Below are positions 59,046 to 64,000 of a stretch of 64,000 nucleotides of DNA, in pieces; the stretch's first letter is position 1, and every line of letters starts with the position of its first letter. The notes beneath the pieces are model-generated. The model worked only from the letters and a program-made list of their open reading frames with translations, made no database searches and was not told the origin of the DNA. The position numbers and the translations under genes are program-made. The stretch is from Burkholderia seminalis DSM 23518 (GTDB lineage: Bacteria > Pseudomonadota > Gammaproteobacteria > Burkholderiales > Burkholderiaceae): assembly GCF_902832885.1 (NCBI RefSeq), contig NZ_CADFDK010000001.1, forward strand, positions 1,054,001 through 1,118,000. Reading direction: 5' to 3'.

Positions 59046-61109
59046 ATGTCCGTCCGTTATCCGCTTCTCAATCGTGAACTCGGCATCCTCGGTTTCAACG
59101 AGCGCGTGCTGGCCCAGGCGGCCGATCCGCAAGTCCCGTTGCTCGAGCGCCTCCGCTTCATCTGCATCACCAGCAGCAACCTCGACGAATTCTTCGAAGT
59201 CCGGATGGCCGGCCTTCAGGAACAGATCCGCGACAATCCCGGCGCGCTGACGCCCGACGGCATGTCGTTGCAGCACGCTTACGACCTCGTCGTCGAACGC
59301 GCGCAGCGGCTCGTCCATCGACAGTACACGATGCTGCACGAAACCGTGCTGCCCGCGCTCGAACAGGAAGGCATCTACTTCCACGCGAGCGACACGTGGA
59401 ACGACGAGCAGCTCGAATGGGCGCGGCGCTACTTCCTCGACGAGCTGCTGCCCGTGCTGACGCCGATCGGCCTCGATCCGGCCCACCCGTTCCCGCGCGT
59501 GCTCAACAAGAGCCTGAACTTCGTCGTCGAGCTCGAAGGCCGCGACGCGTTCGGCCGCCAGGCGGTGATGGGCATCGTGCAGGCGCCGCGTGCGCTGCCG
59601 CGTGTCGTGCGCATGCCGCACGCGCTGTCGGGCTTCGAGCACGGCTTCGTGCTGCTGAGTTCGTTCATGCAGCGCTTCGTCGGCGAACTCTTCCCGCAAC
59701 TCGTCGTGAAGAGCTGCAACCAGTTCCGCATCACGCGCAACAGCGAGCTGTTCGTCGACGAGGACGAAATCACGAACCTGCGCGTCGCGCTGCAGGGCGA
59801 GCTGCCCGCACGCCACCTCGGCAACGCGGTGCGTCTCGAAGTGTCGGCCGACACGCCGGCGCACATCGTGCGCCGCCTGCTCGAGGAAAGCGAGCTCGGC
59901 GAAAAGGACTGCTATCGCGTGGCCGGTTCTGTGAACCTCGTGCGGCTGATGCAGATTCCCGATCTCGTCGACCGCCCCGACCTGAAGTTCGCGCCGTTCA
60001 CCGCGTCGACCCCGGCCGCGATCACGAACGCGCCGACGATGTTCGACGCGATCGACGACGGCGACATCCTGCTGCACCACCCGTACGAGAGCTTCCAGCC
60101 CGTGCTCGAACTGCTGCAGCAGGCCGCAAGGGACCCGAGCGTCGTCGCGATCAAGCAGACGATCTACCGCACCGGCACCGATTCGCCGCTGATGGACGCG
60201 CTGATGGAAGCCGCGCGCAACGGCAAGGAAGTGACCGTCGTCGTCGAGCTGCTCGCGCGCTTCGACGAGGAGACCAACATCAACTGGGCGTCGCAGCTCG
60301 AGGCCGTCGGCGCGCATGTCGTGTACGGCGTGGTCGGCCACAAGTGCCACGCGAAGATGATGCTGATCGTGCGGCGCGTCGTGCAGGGCGGAAAGGCATC
60401 GCTGCGCCGCTACGTGCACCTCGGTACCGGCAACTACCACCCGCGCACGGCGCGCCTCTACACCGACTTCGGGCTGATGACGGCCGACCAGAAGATCTGC
60501 GAGGACGTCCACCACGTTTTCCAGCAACTGACGGGAATCGGCGGCGAGCTCACGCTGCACGAGCTGTGGCAGTCGCCGTTCACGCTGCATCCGCGCATCA
60601 TCGACGCGATCGGTGCGGAAATCGACAATGCGCGCGCCGGCAAGCGTGCGCGCATCGTCGCGAAGATGAACGCGCTGCTGGAGCCGTCGGTGATCGCCGC
60701 GCTGTACGAAGCGTCGCAGGCCGGCGTGAAGGTCGACCTGATCGTGCGCGGCGTCTGCGCGCTGAAGCCCGGCGTGCCGGGGCTGTCGGAAAACATCACG
60801 GTGCGCTCGATCGTCGGCCGCTTCCTCGAGCACCACCGGATCTACTACTTCCATGCAGGCGGCGCCGAGGACGTCTATCTGTCGAGCGCCGACTGGATGG
60901 ACCGCAACCTGTTCCGCCGCGTCGAAGTCGCGTTCCCGGTCCGCGAGCGCAAGCTCAAGCGGCGCGTGATCGCCGAAGGCCTGTCGGTGTGTCTCGGCGA
61001 CAACCAGTCGGCATGGCAGATGCACAGCGACGGCCACTACCGCCGCCGTCGCGCCGGCAAGACGCTCCGCAACGCGCAGCTCGGATTGCTCGCGAAGTTC
61101 TGCTCGTGA
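59046..61109 (+). CDS. ppk: Polyphosphate kinase 1
   Basis: 687 residues from MSVRYPLLNRELGILGFNER, the normal family N-terminus. The longer open frame starts at a TTG inside the Pho-box-like repeat and is less likely. SSNLDEFFEVRMAG is in the N-domain. The phospho-accepting His regions are in VVGHKCHAKMMLIV and YVHLGTGNYHPRTARLYTD, and SADWMDRNLFRRVEVAFPV is near the end. The enzyme makes polyphosphate from ATP at the inner face of the membrane. It ends at a perfect palindromic terminator shared with phoR. Confidence 0.95.
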   Translation: MSVRYPLLNRELGILGFNERVLAQAADPQVPLLERLRFICITSSNLDEFFEVRMAGLQEQIRDNPGALTPDGMSLQHAYDLVVERAQRLVHRQYTMLHETVLPALEQEGIYFHASDTWNDEQLEWARRYFLDELLPVLTPIGLDPAHPFPRVLNKSLNFVVELEGRDAFGRQAVMGIVQAPRALPRVVRMPHALSGFEHGFVLLSSFMQRFVGELFPQLVVKSCNQFRITRNSELFVDEDEITNLRVALQGELPARHLGNAVRLEVSADTPAHIVRRLLEESELGEKDCYRVAGSVNLVRLMQIPDLVDRPDLKFAPFTASTPAAITNAPTMFDAIDDGDILLHHPYESFQPVLELLQQAARDPSVVAIKQTIYRTGTDSPLMDALMEAARNGKEVTVVVELLARFDEETNINWASQLEAVGAHVVYGVVGHKCHAKMMLIVRRVVQGGKASLRRYVHLGTGNYHPRTARLYTDFGLMTADQKICEDVHHVFQQLTGIGGELTLHELWQSPFTLHPRIIDAIGAEIDNARAGKRARIVAKMNALLEPSVIAALYEASQAGVKVDLIVRGVCALKPGVPGLSENITVRSIVGRFLEHHRIYYFHAGGAEDVYLSSADWMDRNLFRRVEVAFPVRERKLKRRVIAEGLSVCLGDNQSAWQMHSDGHYRRRRAGKTLRNAQLGLLAKFCS

Positions 61110-61150
61110 GCCGTCGGCGCGCCGCCAGTCGCGCGAAGCCTCGCGCATGA

Positions 61151-61178
61151 AAAAGAGCAGCCCGCGGGCTGCTCTTTT
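61151..61178. terminator. Bidirectional terminator between ppk and phoR
   Basis: A perfect 28-bp palindrome: AAAAGAGCAGCCCG and its complement. Each strand has a GC-rich stem preceded by A4 and followed by T4, so it can end both converging transcripts. Confidence 0.9.
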
Positions 61179-61204
61179 GTTTCGAACGTCGGAACGCTAC
61201 GCGG

Positions 61205-62524
61205 TCACGCCTCGTACGCGGCCGGCCGGATCGCGATGACGCGCGAACCCGGGAACCGCGCGGTGAACGTACTGCCGCGCCCTTCCTCGCTCTGCACGTA
61301 CAGGTGCGCGTCGTGCCGCTGCAGCACGTGCTTGACGATCGCCAGCCCGAGGCCCGTGCCGCCGGTGTCGCGCGAACGGCTGCGGTCGACGCGGTAGAAG
61401 CGCTCGGTGAGCCGCGGCAGGTCGGCGGCCGGAATGCCGAAGCCGCTGTCCGTGACGGAAAACACGCCCTGCGCGCCCTCGCGCCGCCACGTGACGACGA
61501 TCTTGCCGCCTTCCGGCGTATAGCGGATCGCGTTCGTGACGAGGTTCGCGAACGCGCTGAACAGCTCCGTCTGCGCCCCCGTGACGCCGAGCGTCTCGTC
61601 GATCATGAACGCGATGTCGTGATGCCCGTTCGACAGCGTCTGCGCATCCTCCTTCAGATGGTCGAACACGGCGCGCATGTCGATCGCGTGATCGAGCGGC
61701 GGCTTGCTCTCGCCTTCGAGCTTCGCGAGCACCAGCAGGTCGGTCACGATGTGCCGCATGCGCGACGCCTGCTGCTCCATCATGTCGAGATAACGCGCGC
61801 GGTCTTCCTCGTTCAGCGGCAGCTCGCGCATCGTCTCGAGAAAGCCCGACAGCACGGTGAGCGGCGTCTTCAGCTCGTGCGACACGTTCGCGACGAAGTC
61901 GCGCCGCATCGCGTCGGTGCGTTCGAGCTCGGTGATGTCTTGCGTGAGCAGCAGCTTGCGGTTTTCGCCGTACGGAAACACCTGCACTTCCAGCACGTTC
62001 TGCCGCGAGTCGCCCATGCCGCGCATCACGAGCGTCTCGTCGTACAGCTGCGCGTTCAGGTAGCGGACGAAATCGGGATGGCGCACCAGGTTCGTGATGT
62101 GCTGGCGCAGGTCGCGCTTCGCGTCGAGGCCGAAATGAACCTCGGCGATCGCGTTGCACCACTCGATCTGGTCGTGGTCGTCGAGCATCGCGACGCCATT
62201 GGGCGACGCCTGGATCGCCTGGATGAAGCGCGAATGCTGCTGCTCGACCTGCCGCACCTGCGCATGCCACTGCTTCGCGAGTTTGTGCAGGCGATAGTAG
62301 ATTTCGCCCCAGATGCCCGGCGCGCTCGGCACTTCGCCGTAGACGGGCGCGTCGAGCAGGCGCCACAGACGCTGCGTATGGAAGGTGCTGAAAAAGCCCT
62401 GCGCGACCAGCATCACGACCACGAACACGAGGCCCGCGGTCGGGCCGGCGAAAACGCCGACCAATACGCCGATCAGCACGAGCAGCACGAGCGACACCAG
62501 AAAGCGCGCCCAGATGATGTTCAT
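61205..62524 (-). CDS. phoR: Phosphate regulon sensor histidine kinase PhoR
   Basis: 439 residues. Two membrane helices at the N-terminus (~6-45; FLVSLVLLVLIGVLVGVFAG). PAS domain ~100-205. HisKA with the phospho-accepting His in NVSHELKTPLTVLSGF (~213). ATPase boxes follow: NLVTNAIRYTPEGG (N), VTDSGFGIP (G1) and GGTGLGLAIVKH (G2). It responds to phosphate supply with PstSCAB/PhoU and phosphorylates PhoB. It lies 57 bp after phoB in the same direction. Confidence 0.95.
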   Translation of the reverse strand: MNIIWARFLVSLVLLVLIGVLVGVFAGPTAGLVFVVVMLVAQGFFSTFHTQRLWRLLDAPVYGEVPSAPGIWGEIYYRLHKLAKQWHAQVRQVEQQHSRFIQAIQASPNGVAMLDDHDQIEWCNAIAEVHFGLDAKRDLRQHITNLVRHPDFVRYLNAQLYDETLVMRGMGDSRQNVLEVQVFPYGENRKLLLTQDITELERTDAMRRDFVANVSHELKTPLTVLSGFLETMRELPLNEEDRARYLDMMEQQASRMRHIVTDLLVLAKLEGESKPPLDHAIDMRAVFDHLKEDAQTLSNGHHDIAFMIDETLGVTGAQTELFSAFANLVTNAIRYTPEGGKIVVTWRREGAQGVFSVTDSGFGIPAADLPRLTERFYRVDRSRSRDTGGTGLGLAIVKHVLQRHDAHLYVQSEEGRGSTFTARFPGSRVIAIRPAAYEA

Positions 62525-62581
62525 GATTCAGCGTCCGAAAGAATGAACGGCATGCCGTGGCACACGGCATGCGCGGATACG

Positions 62582-63283
62582 TTACGCGTGCTTGGCGAGC
62601 CGGTAGCCGCTGCCGCGCACGGTCTCGATCATCGCATCGCAACCGGCCGGTTTCAAGGCCGCGCGCAATCGCTTGATGTGCACGTCGACGGTACGCTCCT
62701 CGACGAATACGTGGTCGCCCCATACCTGGTCGAGCAGTTGCGTTCGGCTGTGGACGCGCTCCGGATGCGTCATGAAGAAATGCAGCAGGCGGAACTCGGT
62801 CGGGCCGAGATCGAGCTTGATCTCGCTGCCATCGCCGTGCGCGGCGACGCGATGCGTGGCCGGGTCGAGGCGCAGCCCGTTGATCGACACGACGTCCTCG
62901 GTCAGCTGCGGCGCACGGCGGCGCAGCACGGCCTTGATCCGCGCCATCAGCTCCTTCGGCGAGAACGGCTTCGTCACGTAGTCGTCCGCGCCGATTTCGA
63001 GGCCGAGCACCTTGTCCTGCTCGTCGCCGCGGGCAGTCAGCATGATGATCGGGATGTGCTTGGTCCGTTCGTTGTTGCGCAGGTCGCGCGCGAACGCAAT
63101 ACCGGACTTGCCCGGCAGCATCCAGTCGAGCAGCACGAGATCGGGCAGCACATCGCTGATCAGGTTCTGCGCCTGTTCGGCGTTGTACGCACGGATCGGG
63201 CAGTGACCGGCGTGCTGGAGATTCACCGAGATCAGTTCGGAAATCGCGGGCTCATCTTCAACGACGAGAATGTTGCTGGGCAT
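62582..63283 (-). CDS. phoB: Phosphate regulon response regulator PhoB
   Basis: 233 residues from MPSNILVVEDEPAISELI (GAGG 6 nt upstream; a GTG six bases earlier is less likely). Receiver domain ~1-120 with the phosphorylated Asp in LVLLDWMLPGKSG (~53) and the conserved Lys in YVTKPFSPKEL. OmpR/PhoB winged helix ~130-230 (LGPTEFRLLHFFMTHPERVH, VFVEERTVDVHIKRLR). It binds Pho boxes when phosphate is short and likely acts on the site upstream of ppk. Confidence 0.96.
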   Translation of the reverse strand: MPSNILVVEDEPAISELISVNLQHAGHCPIRAYNAEQAQNLISDVLPDLVLLDWMLPGKSGIAFARDLRNNERTKHIPIIMLTARGDEQDKVLGLEIGADDYVTKPFSPKELMARIKAVLRRRAPQLTEDVVSINGLRLDPATHRVAAHGDGSEIKLDLGPTEFRLLHFFMTHPERVHSRTQLLDQVWGDHVFVEERTVDVHIKRLRAALKPAGCDAMIETVRGSGYRLAKHA

Positions 63284-63315
63284 CGGCACCTCTGTTTTTC
63301 CTGTGCTGGGTCGTA

Positions 63316-64000
63316 TTAACTGTTGGCTTCACGGTCGAGCGTGTCGCGCGGCTGGTGCCGCACGTCCGTGCCCTTCACGATGTAGATGATGAATTCGGCG
63401 ATGTTCTTCGCGTGGTCGCCGATCCGCTCGATCGCCTTCGCGATGAACAGGTACTCGAGGCCGACCGAGATCGTGCGCGGATCTTCCTGCATGTACGACA
63501 CGAGCTTGCGCACGAACGCGCGGAATTCCAGGTCGATCTCCTTGTCGTCCTTGACGATCTGCGCGGCCGCGACCGTGTCGAGGCGCGCAAACGCGTCGAG
63601 CGCGCGGCGCAGGATCGTCACGGCCATCTCGCCCGACACCTTGATCTCGGCGATGTTGACCGCGCGCGCGGCCGGCTCGTCGACCAGGCGGCGCACGCGC
63701 TTGGCGATCTTCTCGGCCTCGTCGCCGGCGCGCTCGAGGTTCGTAATCGTTTTCGAAATCGACATCAAAAGGCGCAGGTCGCGCGCGGCCGGCTGCCTCC
63801 GCGCGATGATGTTGCCGCACTCCTGGTCGATGTCGACTTCCATCGCGTTCAGCGTTTCCTCGGCCGCGATCACCTTCTCGGCCGTCTCGCGGTCGAACTC
63901 GTTCAGCGCGTACATCGCGCCGACGATCTGCGACTCGACGAGGCCGCCCATTTCCAGCACTTTCGACGACACGGCATTCAGGTCCGCATCGAACTGGCTC
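63316..64000 (-). CDS. phoU: Phosphate-transport accessory protein PhoU (5' end beyond the window)
   Basis: The visible 227 residues begin SQFDADLNAVSSKVLEMGGL and end HQPRDTLDREANS. The two three-helix PhoU repeats carry the metal-binding type motifs ERAGDEAEKIAKRV and ERIGDHAKNIAEFIIY. PhoU couples Pst transport to PhoR and keeps PhoB off when phosphate is plentiful. The start codon is a few residues to the right of the window edge. 32 bp separate it from phoB, so phoU-phoB-phoR form one operon, probably after pstSCAB. Confidence 0.95.
   Translation of the reverse strand, partial: SQFDADLNAVSSKVLEMGGLVESQIVGAMYALNEFDRETAEKVIAAEETLNAMEVDIDQECGNIIARRQPAARDLRLLMSISKTITNLERAGDEAEKIAKRVRRLVDEPAARAVNIAEIKVSGEMAVTILRRALDAFARLDTVAAAQIVKDDKEIDLEFRAFVRKLVSYMQEDPRTISVGLEYLFIAKAIERIGDHAKNIAEFIIYIVKGTDVRHQPRDTLDREANS

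Noticed and set aside
59016-61148. 710-codon minus-strand frame
   Set aside because: Antisense of ppk; no domain signature and a typical shadow composition.

Overview
The window is GC-rich chromosomal DNA whose gene content points to a Burkholderia species, most likely of the B. cepacia complex. The evidence is a phoU-phoB-phoR set beside ppk and ppx, an OlsB-type acyltransferase, catabolic genes, an IS407-type element and VgrG/Rhs type VI secretion (T6SS) modules. This assignment is inferred from gene content and composition, not from a database search.

Layout: (1) 1-12 kb holds catabolic genes: the end of an intradiol dioxygenase, a Dabb protein and maleylacetate reductase (hydroxyquinol/resorcinol-type ring-cleavage module); a fadH-like 2,4-dienoyl-CoA reductase divergent from a PadR regulator, with two TGCAAC/GTTGCA palindromes between them; a quinone oxidoreductase, an acyl-CoA dehydrogenase, a class II aldolase; and a two-subunit molybdenum hydroxylase. 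(2) 12.6-25 kb looks like a surface-polysaccharide locus: wecB (UDP-GlcNAc 2-epimerase) divergent from a processive GT2 synthase, a beta-helix protein, a YaiO-like outer-membrane barrel, a polytopic membrane protein, a large exported NodB-like deacetylase, an exported (alpha/alpha)-barrel-like protein, and glmS. The genes suggest a HexNAc-based, partly deacetylated polymer.

(3) 25-38.8 kb is a low-GC accessory block: an intact IS407-type IS3-family element without a visible target duplication, remnants of IS30- and IS3-family elements, a broken immunity gene with a toxin-tip remnant, two further immunity genes, a PAAR-Rhs protein with an AHH-type nuclease tip, an EagR-type chaperone, a membrane protein, a periplasmic ankyrin protein, and a VgrG with a C-terminal lipase domain. 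It ends at the 3' end of tRNA-Arg(UCT).

(4) 39-48 kb returns to core genes: uppP, two very small membrane-peptide genes, an aldose-1-epimerase-like gene, an NlpD-like LysM/LytM lipoprotein, an acyl-CoA synthetase, DUF2288, a MATE transporter, a small lipoprotein, a small membrane protein, olsB and sixA. (5) 48.2-56 kb begins with tRNA-Pro(UGG) and its promoter and terminator. A second T6SS module follows: vgrG, a phospholipase D (Tle5/PldB type), a Sel1-repeat lipoprotein (probable immunity), a membrane protein and a PAAR protein. (6) 56.7-64 kb carries an exported protein and the phosphate/polyphosphate genes ppx, ppk, phoR, phoB and phoU (cut by the window end), with a Pho-box-like repeat upstream of ppk.

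The most distinctive features are the polysaccharide locus with its unusual deacetylase, the Rhs locus with a graveyard of displaced toxin/immunity cassettes, and the fact that both T6SS effector modules abut the 3' end of a tRNA gene.
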